NCBI GenBank assembly: GCA_902464345.1
Contig: CABQJA010000014.1
Location: 1 to 21,946 of the forward strand
Source: an uncultured Clostridium sp.
GTDB lineage: Bacteria; Bacillota; Clostridia; Lachnospirales; Lachnospiraceae
Reading direction: 5' to 3'
Length of the DNA stretch: 21,946 nucleotides
This document shows, in pieces, positions 14,225 through 21,945 of this stretch (position 1 is the first letter of the stretch; each line of letters opens with the position of its first letter). Below the pieces are notes generated by a model. It made no database searches. It was given only the letters and a program-made list of their open reading frames with translations, and had not been told where the DNA came from. Position numbers and translations under genes: made by a program.

Positions 14225-15436
14225 ATGATGAGCGAAGAGGATTTTAAGATACGACCGTTGACGATTGACGATGCCGAGCAGTACAATGCATTGCTTCGGT
14301 ATGCATTTCAGGTAACAGAGCAGGAGCTGGCGGAGACCGGCTGGAAGGATGACGAGATCAAGCAGTCGAAGTTCCCGGTGCTGGAAAGAGCCGATGTACT
14401 GGGATGCTTTGATGGTGAGGATCTGGTTTCCCAGTTCGCAGTATATCCGCTGGATATGAACATCTATGGGGCAAGATATGCGGTTGGATTTGTGACGAGT
14501 GTCTGCACCTATCCGGAGCATACCGGACATGGAATCATGAAACGGTTAATGATCCAGAGCCTGACAAGAATGCGTGAGAATCAGAAATCATTTGCACTGT
14601 TATATCCGTATTCGATTCCGCTATACCGGAATCTCGGATGGGAGATCATATCCAATAAAATGACGTATTCGGTCAAGGATACACAGATTCCGAGATGGAT
14701 CGAGGAGCCGGGCTATGTCAGACGGGTATCCTGGGATGATAAGCAGTTCATGGAATTACATACGAAGTTTGCGGAGAAAACACATGGCTGCCTTTACCGG
14801 AACAATCTGGCATGGGAAGAATACTGGCGCTGGGATGAGGATGATACTTCCGTTGCCATCTATTATTCCAGGGATGGAGTTCCATATGGATATATGGTCT
14901 ATCTCATTAATTCCGATATCATGCATGTGAAAGAGATGATCTATCTGAACCGGGAGGCACAGCTGGGCCTGTGGCGGTATATTTATGCACATGATTCCAT
15001 GATCGATGAGGTGCGTGGCAATAACTATTACAGTGAACCGATCGCATTTGAACTGGATGACAGTGACATTAAGGAGACGATCCGGCCATATGCCATGGGA
15101 AGAATTGTGGATATTCCGCAGTTTTTTGCACAGTATCCGTGTGATCCGGATGAACCGTCAGCCTGTATCCGGTTTGAGATAGAGGACGAGCTGTTGCCGT
15201 GGAATAACGGTACATTTCAGGTATGGTTTGACGGTGGCAGATGCCAGGTGCGGGAGGATATGGAGCCGCAATACACCATGAAGATGACGATCGGAACCCT
15301 GGCTGCCTTACTGATGGGATATAAGACAGCGAGAAAATTATATGGAATGGATAGGATCGAGACGGTTCCGGAGGCGGTCGAGTGCCTGGATGATCTGTTG
15401 TTCCATCATATTCCATATGTGTCAGATTATATCTAA
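14225..15436 (+). CDS. Eis-like GNAT N-acetyltransferase
   Basis: A 403-residue protein with the three-part layout of Eis-type acetyltransferases: an N-terminal GNAT domain (about 5-150), a second GNAT-like domain (about 150-285) and a C-terminal sterol-carrier-like domain (about 290-403). The acetyl-CoA strand and loop are VGFVTSVCTYPEHTGHGIMKRLM (87-109). LYRNLGWE (133-140) places Y134 where Eis has its catalytic tyrosine, and the chain ends in a short aromatic tail (PYVSDYI), consistent with the family's use of its C-terminal carboxylate. Eis proteins transfer acetyl groups to amines; mycobacterial Eis acetylates aminoglycosides and protein lysines. The native substrate here is unknown and drug resistance should not be assumed. 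AGAGGA lies eight bases before the ATG at 14225. It is followed 34 bases later by the rhodanese gene, probably in one transcript. Confidence 0.88.
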   Translation: MMSEEDFKIRPLTIDDAEQYNALLRYAFQVTEQELAETGWKDDEIKQSKFPVLERADVLGCFDGEDLVSQFAVYPLDMNIYGARYAVGFVTSVCTYPEHTGHGIMKRLMIQSLTRMRENQKSFALLYPYSIPLYRNLGWEIISNKMTYSVKDTQIPRWIEEPGYVRRVSWDDKQFMELHTKFAEKTHGCLYRNNLAWEEYWRWDEDDTSVAIYYSRDGVPYGYMVYLINSDIMHVKEMIYLNREAQLGLWRYIYAHDSMIDEVRGNNYYSEPIAFELDDSDIKETIRPYAMGRIVDIPQFFAQYPCDPDEPSACIRFEIEDELLPWNNGTFQVWFDGGRCQVREDMEPQYTMKMTIGTLAALLMGYKTARKLYGMDRIETVPEAVECLDDLLFHHIPYVSDYI

Positions 15437-15470
15437 ATAGTGCAAGGCACATAGTGTCAGAGGCCTGAAT

Positions 15471-15824
15471 ATGATAGAATATAAGGAGACATTGGTGGTG
15501 AGCATCGTGGTACCGACCATCGAAAATATCAATATTCGTCATATCATCCAGAAGGCAGTGGAAGAAAATGCGATTATCATAGATGTGAGAAGCCGGCAGG
15601 CATTCAACAGTGGCCATATTCCAATGGCAATGAGCCTTCCGTTTGAAGAAATCCAGAGTGGAAGAGTACGGATTCCGAAGAATCGAACCCTGATCGTATA
15701 TTGTGAGCATGGTGTCAACAGTATAAAGGCGGCACGGATTCTGGCAGAGCAGGGCTATCGGGTGATCAACACGGTGGGAGGAATAAAACAATATAATAAA
15801 GATTTAACGATAAGCCGGCAGTAA
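15471..15824 (+). CDS. Rhodanese-like domain protein
   Basis: A single-domain rhodanese of up to 117 residues. IIIDVRSRQAFNSGHIPMAMSLPFEEI (35-61) is the conserved DVR...GHIPGA-type region. The active-site loop is Y77-C78-E-H-G-V-N-S with C78 as the persulfide-forming cysteine, followed by the AARILAEQGYRV-x-N-T-V-GGI helix and strand. Such proteins carry or transfer sulfane sulfur in the cytoplasm. The start is uncertain: the ATG at 15471 has only a weak AGAGG, whereas AAGGAGAC (15483-15490) would serve a GTG at 15495 or 15498, giving a 108-109-residue protein that begins closer to the domain. The stop codon TAA lies in the loop of the terminator, so the last codons form its left arm. It is probably cotranscribed with the upstream acetyltransferase gene. 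Confidence 0.9.
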   Translation: MIEYKETLVVSIVVPTIENINIRHIIQKAVEENAIIIDVRSRQAFNSGHIPMAMSLPFEEIQSGRVRIPKNRTLIVYCEHGVNSIKAARILAEQGYRVINTVGGIKQYNKDLTISRQ

Positions 15825-15836
15825 TGCCGGCTTTTT
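15812..15836 (+). terminator. Rho-independent terminator containing the rhodanese stop codon
   Basis: AAGCCGGCA (15812-15820) pairs perfectly with TGCCGGCTT (15825-15833) around the loop GTAA, followed by a T-run. The rhodanese stop TAA is at 15822-15824, within the loop. Confidence 0.95.
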
Positions 15837-15837
15837 C

Positions 15838-15866
15838 TTGACAGTTGTCAGGGAGAAACGTACAAT
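15838..15866 (+). promoter_or_regulatory. Sigma-A promoter for the rlmL-protease pair
   Basis: TTGACA (15838-15843), a 17-base spacer and TACAAT (15861-15866) form a near-consensus promoter placed right after the upstream terminator. The -35 lies within the perfect palindrome TGACAGTTGTCA (15839-15850), which might be an operator. The predicted start is near 15873, about 38 bases before the ATG at 15911. Confidence 0.8.
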
Positions 15867-15910
15867 AAACTAGAAGTAATAGACATTAATAGAAAGAGTA
15901 GAATCGGAAT

Positions 15911-17083
15911 ATGGATAAGATAGAGCTGATAGCACCGTGCCACTTCGGTCTGGAGTCGGTGCTGAAAAGAGAGATACAGGATTTAGGATATGAGATCGTA
16001 CAGGTGGAGGACGGCAGAATTACATTCCGTGGGGATGTGGAGGCACTTGCCCGTGCGAATGTATTTATTCGTACAGCAGAGCGTATTATGGTGAAGGTTG
16101 GCGGCTTTCCGGCGAAAACCTTTGATGAATTATTTGAAGCCACCAAGGCCCTGCACTGGGAGGATTATCTTCCGAAGGATGCGAAGTTCTGGGTGTCAAA
16201 GGCATCCACGAAGAACAGTGCATTGTTCAGTGCATCCGACATTCAGTCAATTGTGAAAAAGGCAATCGTGGAGCGGTTAAAGACCGTGTATCATGTGAAC
16301 TGGTTTGATGAGGACGGAGCAGAGTATCCGATCCGGGTATTTATTAATAAAGATATGGTAAGTATTGCATTAGATGCATCGGGTATTTCACTGCATAAGC
16401 GGGGGTACCGGCAGCTGGTTGGTAAGGCACCGATTTCTGAAACGCTGGCTTCCGCACTGATTATGCTGACACCTTGGAACAAAGACCGGATTCTGGTGGA
16501 TCCGTTCTGCGGAAGCGGTACGTTTCCAATCGAGGCGGCCATGATCGGAGCGAGGATCGCACCGGGAATGAAGCGGACATTTACCGGACAGAAATGGACA
16601 AACATCACACCGGAGTCTGCATGGAAGGCTGCGGTTGCAGAGGCGGAGGACCGGATCCTCCGGGATGTTAAGATGAATATTCAGGGATATGATATTGATA
16701 ACAGCATTGTGAAATGTGCAATGGAAAATGCGAGAGCTGCCGGAGTCGGAGATCAGATCCATTTCCAGCAGAGAAGTGTGGCGGAGTTAAGTAATCCGAA
16801 AAAGTACGGATTCATCATTACCAATCCTCCATATGGAGAACGACTGGAGGAGCAGGATGAGCTTCCGGATCTGTACCGGATGATCGGTAAGAGCTTTGAT
16901 AAGCTGGATACCTGGTCCAAATATATTATCACTTCTTATGCGGAGGCCGAGAAGTATCTGGGGAAGAAAGCAACGAAGAACCGGAAGATCTATAATGGTA
17001 TGATCAAGGCATACTATTATCAGTATCTGGGGCCGAAGCCACCGAGACAGCCACGGCCGGAGCAGGGAGAGAGAAGTATTTAG
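15911..17083 (+). CDS. THUMP-domain 23S rRNA guanine-N2 methyltransferase (RlmL/YpsC-type)
   Basis: A 390-residue SAM-dependent RNA methyltransferase. An N-terminal ferredoxin-like and THUMP region (about 1-155) contains IELIAPCHFGLESVLKREI and an RNA-binding fold. The Rossmann domain shows motif I DPFCGSGTFPIEAA (197-210), an acidic residue after the second strand (NIQGYDIDNS) and the catalytic NPPY motif at N305-P306-P307-Y308 (IITNPPYGERL). Proteins of this class methylate the exocyclic amine of guanine in 23S rRNA, G2445 in the case of E. coli RlmL. The substrate base here is inferred from the family. It is the short form, without the RlmK domain fused in enterobacteria. The ribosome site is weak. 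The protease gene follows 18 bases later and probably shares the transcript. Confidence 0.92.
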   Translation: MDKIELIAPCHFGLESVLKREIQDLGYEIVQVEDGRITFRGDVEALARANVFIRTAERIMVKVGGFPAKTFDELFEATKALHWEDYLPKDAKFWVSKASTKNSALFSASDIQSIVKKAIVERLKTVYHVNWFDEDGAEYPIRVFINKDMVSIALDASGISLHKRGYRQLVGKAPISETLASALIMLTPWNKDRILVDPFCGSGTFPIEAAMIGARIAPGMKRTFTGQKWTNITPESAWKAAVAEAEDRILRDVKMNIQGYDIDNSIVKCAMENARAAGVGDQIHFQQRSVAELSNPKKYGFIITNPPYGERLEEQDELPDLYRMIGKSFDKLDTWSKYIITSYAEAEKYLGKKATKNRKIYNGMIKAYYYQYLGPKPPRQPRPEQGERSI

Positions 17084-17101
17084 CAGAAAGGGATTGTACA
17101 C

Positions 17102-18802
17102 TTGAAGAAATTAATTGGTGCGATATTCGTACTGGTATTTGCAATCATGATCATATTTTCGCTGACCGGACATTCGGAGGTTCAGGTGAAGCGCACGACG
17201 GCCAGAAATTTTTCAAGCGAATTTTTAAGTGATCTGGCGGACATGGACAATCAGAAGGGTGTGTCGGTTGTCGTCGGGCAGGAGACATTATCCTTTGTGG
17301 AGGAGAAGCCATATGTGAGTGCGAAGGGATGTCTGATGTTTCCGGTGGATCAGTTAACGGATGCATTTAACTGTTCTACGCAGGTATATGAGAACGGAAA
17401 TATCCTGATCGAGAAGGGTTCGAATTCTATCAGTTTGTATACAAACAGTGCAGCGGCGAATATTAACGGACAGGTTGTAGAGCTGCAGGATAAGGTACAG
17501 ATGGTTTCGGATAAGCTGTATGTGCCGATCGGGGATATTGCGCAGTATATTAATTATAATTTTGCAATGAACTATAAGACGGCTTCGGCAGCGATGTCAC
17601 AGATTGCGGCAGAGGTGGAGCTGCCGAAGCGTTATGATATGAGAGAGCTTGGAAGAGTGACGCCGGTGCGGGATCAGGGACTCTATGGTACCTGCTGGGC
17701 ATTTGCATCTTTGGCGGCATTGGAAACGACCCTGACACCACAGGAGAATCTGGTATTTTCACCGGATCATATGAGTCTGTGTAACAGCTTCAGTCTGGGA
17801 CAGAATGAGGGTGGCGAGTACACGATGGCGATCGCCTATATGGCAAGCTGGCAGGGGCCGGTGTATGAGTCGGATGATCCATACGGAGATGGCGAGACGA
17901 ACCCAAACCTGAAAGCGAGAAAGCATCTGGAGGAGGCACAGATTCTGGCACCGAAGGATTATGTGGCGATCAAAGAAGCCATTTATAAATACGGAGCGGT
18001 TGAAACCTCCATTTATACGCAGATGAAGACGGCAAACAGCTGGTCCGGCTACTATAACCGGGAGCGTGCAACTTATTACTATAATCAGGAGGCCACCTGT
18101 AATCATGACATTATCATTGTAGGCTGGGATGATGATTTTCCAAAGGAATATTTTACGATTACGCCGGAAAATGACGGAGCCTTTATCTGCAAGAACAGCT
18201 GGGGCACGGAGTTTGGTGAGGATGGCTATTTCTATGTATCCTATGAGGATGCAAATATCGGAACTACCAATGTGGTATATACGAAGCTCGGAGGAGCCGA
18301 TAATTTTGACCATATCTATCAGTCCGACCTTCTGGGCTGGCGCGGACAGCTCGGCTATGAGAAGGAGGAAGCTTATTTTGCCAATGTGTATCGGGCAGGA
18401 GAAGACGAAGAGCTGGCAGCAGTCTCATTCTATGCAACGGATGTGGACACGACCTATCAGGTGTACGTGGTGCCGGAATTCGAGGATGAAGATAGTCTGA
18501 ATGACCGGAAGCTGGTGGCAGAGGGCAGTTTTGAACAGGCCGGTTATTATACGGTCCGGCTGGATGATGCGGTAAAGCTGAAAGACAATCAGAAATTTGC
18601 GGTGGTTGTGCATATACAGACACCGGGTTCCGTACATCCGGTAGCGATTGAATATAATGCAGATTCCAGAACCAGAGAGTTTGATATTACAGACGGAGAA
18701 GGCTATATCAGTCTGTATGGAAATAAATGGATGAGTGCGGAGAAAAATAAGGACTGCAATCTGTGTCTGAAAGCATTTACGAACGATAGAAACAAGAAGT
18801 AA
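17102..18802 (+). CDS. Exported papain-like (C1A) cysteine protease with lectin-like C-terminal domain
   Basis: A 566-residue envelope protein. Residues 1-24 form a signal peptide or N-terminal anchor (KK followed by a hydrophobic stretch, no lipobox). Residues about 54-155 look like a copper-amine-oxidase-N-like stalk domain (LMFPVDQLTDAF... KLYVPIGDIAQYI). Residues about 175-395 are the protease: Q192 in DQGLYGTCWAF with nucleophile C198, H335 in CNHDIIIVGWDD and N365 in CKNSWGTEFGEDGYFYV, so the full catalytic set is present. Residues about 400-560 match the lectin-like domain often found after such proteases. There is no clear propeptide, but the stalk could serve. Initiation is at TTG (17102), about nine bases after AAAGGG; no ATG gives a signal peptide. 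It lies 18 bases after the rlmL-type gene. The surface or secreted role is inferred from the signal. Confidence 0.88.
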   Translation: MKKLIGAIFVLVFAIMIIFSLTGHSEVQVKRTTARNFSSEFLSDLADMDNQKGVSVVVGQETLSFVEEKPYVSAKGCLMFPVDQLTDAFNCSTQVYENGNILIEKGSNSISLYTNSAAANINGQVVELQDKVQMVSDKLYVPIGDIAQYINYNFAMNYKTASAAMSQIAAEVELPKRYDMRELGRVTPVRDQGLYGTCWAFASLAALETTLTPQENLVFSPDHMSLCNSFSLGQNEGGEYTMAIAYMASWQGPVYESDDPYGDGETNPNLKARKHLEEAQILAPKDYVAIKEAIYKYGAVETSIYTQMKTANSWSGYYNRERATYYYNQEATCNHDIIIVGWDDDFPKEYFTITPENDGAFICKNSWGTEFGEDGYFYVSYEDANIGTTNVVYTKLGGADNFDHIYQSDLLGWRGQLGYEKEEAYFANVYRAGEDEELAAVSFYATDVDTTYQVYVVPEFEDEDSLNDRKLVAEGSFEQAGYYTVRLDDAVKLKDNQKFAVVVHIQTPGSVHPVAIEYNADSRTREFDITDGEGYISLYGNKWMSAEKNKDCNLCLKAFTNDRNKK

Positions 18803-18839
18803 AAGGGAAGAAAGCAGAAGCGAGAGTTAAGAAACAGAG

Positions 18840-18901
18840 ATACAAATTGCGAAAACGAAAGTATGAATTGAAGAATTAAAATACAAATTGCGAAAAAACA
18901 G
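18840..18901. repeat. Three short tandem repeats, A-rich, about 20-21 bases each
   Basis: ATACAAATTGCGAAAA occurs exactly at 18840-18855 and 18881-18896, 41 bases apart. The segment between (18861-18880, starting GTATGAATTGAAGAA) is a degenerate third copy, so the array runs in units of 20-21 bases. It sits in a 137-base purine-rich gap between the protease and rdgB genes in which no promoter is obvious. Confidence 0.6.
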
Positions 18902-18939
18902 CAATATAAGAAAACAGAAAAAATAAGGAAGGGTACAAG

Positions 18940-19533
18940 ATGAAACGATTAATATTTGCAACGGGAAATAAGGACAAGATGCGGGAAATTCGGGAGATTA
19001 TGGCAGGTCTGGATTATGAGATCTTATCAATGAAGGAAGCCGGAATCGATGTGGATATCGTAGAAGATGGAACTACTTTCCGGGAGAATGCACTGATCAA
19101 GGCACGGGCAATTCATGCACTCTGTCATGAGCTGGTTCTGGCAGACGATTCCGGTCTGGAAGTAGACTATATGGATAAGCAGCCGGGAGTCTTCTCTCAT
19201 CGGTTTGGCGGCGAGGATACACCGTATTCGATCAAGAATCAGATGATCATTGACCGGCTGGAGGGAGTGCCGGATGATAAGAGAACGGCGCGGTTCATGT
19301 GTGCGATCGCAGCTGTTTTTCCGGATGGCAGAGAGGTCGTAAAAGAGGCTGCGATGGAGGGCATCATCGGTTATCATGAGGCAGGAGCAAATGGCTTTGG
19401 CTATGATCCGATCTTTTTCCTGCCGGAATATGGCTGCACCAGTGCAGAGCTGACACCGGAGCAGAAGAATGCAATCAGTCACAGAGGTAAGGCACTTCGA
19501 CTCATGCGGGAAGAATTGGAGAAGGCCGAGTAA
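18940..19533 (+). CDS. rdgB: Non-canonical purine NTP pyrophosphatase (RdgB/HAM1)
   Basis: A 197-residue house-cleaning enzyme that hydrolyses ITP, dITP and XTP to monophosphates and pyrophosphate, keeping them out of DNA and RNA. All family landmarks are present: ATGNKDKMREI (7-17), EDGTTFRENALIKARA (42-57), ADDSGLEVD (68-76) with the metal- and catalysis-linked acidic residues, GVFSHRFGG (83-91), GANGFGYDPIFFLPE (149-163) and KNAISHRGKALR (176-187). The last two bind the base. The length is standard. AGGAAGGGT precedes the ATG. The next gene, a YfcE-like phosphoesterase, starts 65 bases on. This rdgB-yfcE order is common in Firmicutes, and the two are likely cotranscribed. Confidence 0.97.
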   Translation: MKRLIFATGNKDKMREIREIMAGLDYEILSMKEAGIDVDIVEDGTTFRENALIKARAIHALCHELVLADDSGLEVDYMDKQPGVFSHRFGGEDTPYSIKNQMIIDRLEGVPDDKRTARFMCAIAAVFPDGREVVKEAAMEGIIGYHEAGANGFGYDPIFFLPEYGCTSAELTPEQKNAISHRGKALRLMREELEKAE

Positions 19534-19598
19534 GATATACGAATGGCGGTTCAGTGGAGGAACAAGGAACAGTGGAAGCCGGCAGTAGGAGGATTGAA

Positions 19599-20144
19599 AT
19601 GCGGATTTTGGTAGTGAGTGATTCTCACGGAAGAAATGACTATGTTGTGCGGGCGGTAGAGCAGGCAGAACGAACCGGATATATTGATGTACTGATTCAT
19701 CTGGGTGATGTGGAGGATGATGTGGAGGAGCTGGAGTCTCTGATTGATGGTGACACTTATATTGTTGCAGGGAATAATGACGGTGGGCTGGCACTTCCGG
19801 ATCACATGACGATCGAGCTGTGCGGCAAGCGGATATTTCTGACACACGGACATCGCTATATGGTGAACTATGATCTGAACCGGCTGGGAATGTTTGGAAC
19901 AATGAACCGGATGGATATCGTGATGTTCGGACATACCCATTATCCATATCTGGATCGGGGTGAGGATATCACGCTGCTGAATCCGGGGAGTCTCACATAT
20001 CCGCGGCAGGAGGGCAGAGCCAGAACATTTATGCTCATGGAGATGGATGAGCAGGGCAATGTGGAGTATCACTGGCAGGAATTGGAAGAAGAGGATAAGA
20101 AAGCATCCAGAAAGGGATGGTTTGGTCGGTTGTTTGATGACTGA
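19599..20144 (+). CDS. YfcE/MJ0936-family metallophosphoesterase
   Basis: A 181-residue calcineurin-type phosphoesterase. The di-metal site is complete: D8 and H10 in VSDSHG, D37 in HLGD, N59 in AGNND, H83 in LTHGH, and H112/H114 in MFGHTHYP. These small proteins hydrolyse phosphodiesters in vitro, and their natural substrates are mostly unsettled. The C-terminal tail is short and charged (KKASRKGWFGRLFDD). The start was placed at the ATG at 19599 because AGGAGG (19587-19592) lies six bases before it and the protein then begins MRILVVSDSHG like its family. An in-frame codon at 19554 would add 15 unrelated residues with no ribosome site. It follows rdgB in the same orientation. Confidence 0.93.
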   Translation: MRILVVSDSHGRNDYVVRAVEQAERTGYIDVLIHLGDVEDDVEELESLIDGDTYIVAGNNDGGLALPDHMTIELCGKRIFLTHGHRYMVNYDLNRLGMFGTMNRMDIVMFGHTHYPYLDRGEDITLLNPGSLTYPRQEGRARTFMLMEMDEQGNVEYHWQELEEEDKKASRKGWFGRLFDD

Positions 20145-20195
20145 AGCTGATCGGAACCGACAGAAAGAATAAGGAAAACAGGCAGGAGAGAATGC

Positions 20196-21671
20196 ATGAA
20201 AAAGGGCAGTGAACATGAAGTAATCATTCAGGAATACGAGTTTCCCAATAAGGGAATTGCATATATAGAAGATCGGAAGGTGACCATAAAGGGAGCATTT
20301 GCCGGACAGAAGGTGCGCATCCGGATCACCAAGGCGAAAAACGGAAAGGCAGAGGGACGTCTGCTGGAGGTGCTGGAGAAATCTCCACAGGAAACGGCAG
20401 AGCCGGTATGTAAGCATTTCGGACAGTGTGGCGGCTGCACATATCAGACATTTCCATATGAAACGCAGCTGCAGATCAAGGCAGATCAGGTACGGAGACT
20501 GATTGATCAGGTGTGTCCGGAATATACATGGGAAGGAATCATTGGAAGTCCGGTAGTAGAAGGATACCGGAATAAAATGGAGTTCTCATTCGGAGATGAA
20601 TATAAGGATGGTCCGTTAGCACTCGGACTGCATAAAAAAGGAAGCTTCTATGATCTGGTTACAGTAACGGACTGCAAGATTGTGGATTCGGATTACAATC
20701 AGGTGCTGGCATGTACGCTGGAGCATTTTACGGAACGAGGCATCCCTTATTTTAAAAAGATGAGTCATGAAGGAAGTCTGCGTCATCTGGTGGTACGTCA
20801 GACGGCGCGATCCAAGGATATGCTGATCAATCTGGTAGTCAGCAGTCAGATTGCAGGGAAGACAGCAGGGGAAGCAGGAATAGTAGGCGCAGAGAACGCG
20901 GGTGAATCCATGTTCGCACAACAGCCGGAAAGCGGTAAGGCAGCGACCCGTGAGCAGATAGAGGAGTATCTGGATACGGCAGGCTGGCTGGAGAAGCTGC
21001 AGGCCCTGACACTTCACGGAAGAATTGCCGGAGTGCTTCTGACGGTAAATGACGGACTGGCAGATGTGGTACAGAGTGATGAGACCCATCTGTTATACGG
21101 ACAGGACTATATTTATGAAGAGATTCTGGGACTGAAATTCCGGATCACACCATTCTCATTCTTCCAGACGAATTCACTGGGGGCTGAGGTATTATATGAG
21201 AAGGCAAGAGAATATGTAGGGAATATTGATGATCAGGTGGTATTTGATCTTTACAGCGGAACTGGTACGATCGCACAGATGCTGGCGCCGGTAGCGAAGA
21301 AAGTAGTCGGTGTGGAAATCGTAGAGGAAGCAGTGGAATCTGCCCGCGATAATGCGGTGCTGAATCATCTGGATAACTGTGAGTTTATTGCCGGTGATGT
21401 CATGAAGGTGCTGGATGGCCTGACGGAGCTTCCGGATATGATCGTGCTGGATCCGCCGCGGGATGGCATCCATCCGAAAGCACTGAGCAAGATTATCCGT
21501 TATGGCGTGAAGCACCTGGTATATATATCCTGCAAGCCAACCAGTCTGGCACGGGATCTGGTGACATTGCAGGCGGAGGGCTACCGGGTGGAGAAGGTAT
21601 GCTGCGTGGATATGTTCCCTGGGACTGCGAATGTTGAGACGGTGTGCAAATTACAAAAGGAAATGAGTTGA
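20196..21671 (+). CDS. 23S rRNA (uracil-C5) methyltransferase, RlmD/RumA family
   Basis: A 491-residue radical-independent SAM methyltransferase that makes 5-methyluridine in 23S rRNA (U1939 or U747 type; not resolved here). A TRAM domain covers about residues 5-62. The iron-sulfur cysteines are C72, C78 and C81 (CKHFGQCGGC) with C160 (TDCKIVD). The SAM domain shows FFQTN (322-326), DLYSGTGTIAQML (351-363), DPPRDGI (419-425) and the catalytic cysteine C446 in YISCKPTSLARDL. The C-terminus has DMFPGTANVETV with the general-base glutamate E481. A Gly/Ala/Glu-rich insertion at about 219-255 lengthens it beyond the usual ~455 residues. It lies 51 bases after the phosphoesterase gene, with AGGCAGGAGAG before the ATG. 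Confidence 0.95.
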   Translation: MKKGSEHEVIIQEYEFPNKGIAYIEDRKVTIKGAFAGQKVRIRITKAKNGKAEGRLLEVLEKSPQETAEPVCKHFGQCGGCTYQTFPYETQLQIKADQVRRLIDQVCPEYTWEGIIGSPVVEGYRNKMEFSFGDEYKDGPLALGLHKKGSFYDLVTVTDCKIVDSDYNQVLACTLEHFTERGIPYFKKMSHEGSLRHLVVRQTARSKDMLINLVVSSQIAGKTAGEAGIVGAENAGESMFAQQPESGKAATREQIEEYLDTAGWLEKLQALTLHGRIAGVLLTVNDGLADVVQSDETHLLYGQDYIYEEILGLKFRITPFSFFQTNSLGAEVLYEKAREYVGNIDDQVVFDLYSGTGTIAQMLAPVAKKVVGVEIVEEAVESARDNAVLNHLDNCEFIAGDVMKVLDGLTELPDMIVLDPPRDGIHPKALSKIIRYGVKHLVYISCKPTSLARDLVTLQAEGYRVEKVCCVDMFPGTANVETVCKLQKEMS

Positions 21672-21705
21672 ATTTCAGATTTAGAACAGGCAAAGCGAGA
21701 AATAT

Positions 21706-21858
21706 ATGGATAAGATAGTTATTTACAAGGATAAAGTAGCATTTGGAAATAATATATTAGTTCCTCCATTTAAAAGAAATGAAGTAGATGATTTATTTGG
21801 AAAGCACAGAGTCCATATTCTTGAAAATAAAGAAGGGCGGATGCATCTTACCGCCTGA
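21706..21858 (+). CDS. Very short AT-rich ORF (50 residues), possible gene remnant
   Basis: An open frame of 50 codons beginning MDKIVIYKDKVAFGNNILVP and ending EGRMHLTA. Residues 1-36 read like the start of a small beta-alpha protein (short strands, then I-L-V-P-P-F-K-R-N-E-V-D-D-L-F-G-K-H-R). The end looks truncated or replaced at about 21830-21858. Codons are AT-rich (ATA, TTA, AAA, AAT), unlike the neighbouring genes. The ribosome site is poor (GCGAGAA). The same frame is open again from 21859 to the window edge after the single TGA. It may be a 5' remnant of a gene cut by an insertion. No family is claimed. Confidence 0.4.
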   Translation: MDKIVIYKDKVAFGNNILVPPFKRNEVDDLFGKHRVHILENKEGRMHLTA

Positions 21859-21891
21859 AATCTACCTCTTGCCGTAATGGACATGACATTG

Positions 21892-21945
21892 CCCTCCGTT
21901 TTCGTTATTATTGGTTTATTAAAAGACGAAACGGAGGGATTTTTA
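21892..21945 (+). terminator. Strong hairpin with U-tract (terminator or leader hairpin)
   Basis: CCCTCCGTTTTCGT (21892-21905) pairs with ACGAAACGGAGGG (21926-21938), with one extra T, around a 20-base AT-rich loop; ATTTTTA follows. It fits an intrinsic terminator. However, the right arm contains GGAGGG followed by ATTTTTAT at the very edge, which is also the look of a ribosome site for a gene starting just outside the window. In that case the hairpin would mask it. Confidence 0.65.

Noticed and set aside
19554..19598. Earlier start for the YfcE-like protein
   Set aside because: The added 15 residues do not fit the family, and the AGGAGG at 19587-19592 serves the ATG at 19599.
21706..21858. 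Naming the 50-residue ORF as a polymorphic-toxin immunity protein
   Set aside because: The first ~36 residues have a suggestive strand-helix look, but the length and lack of a toxin gene give no real support.
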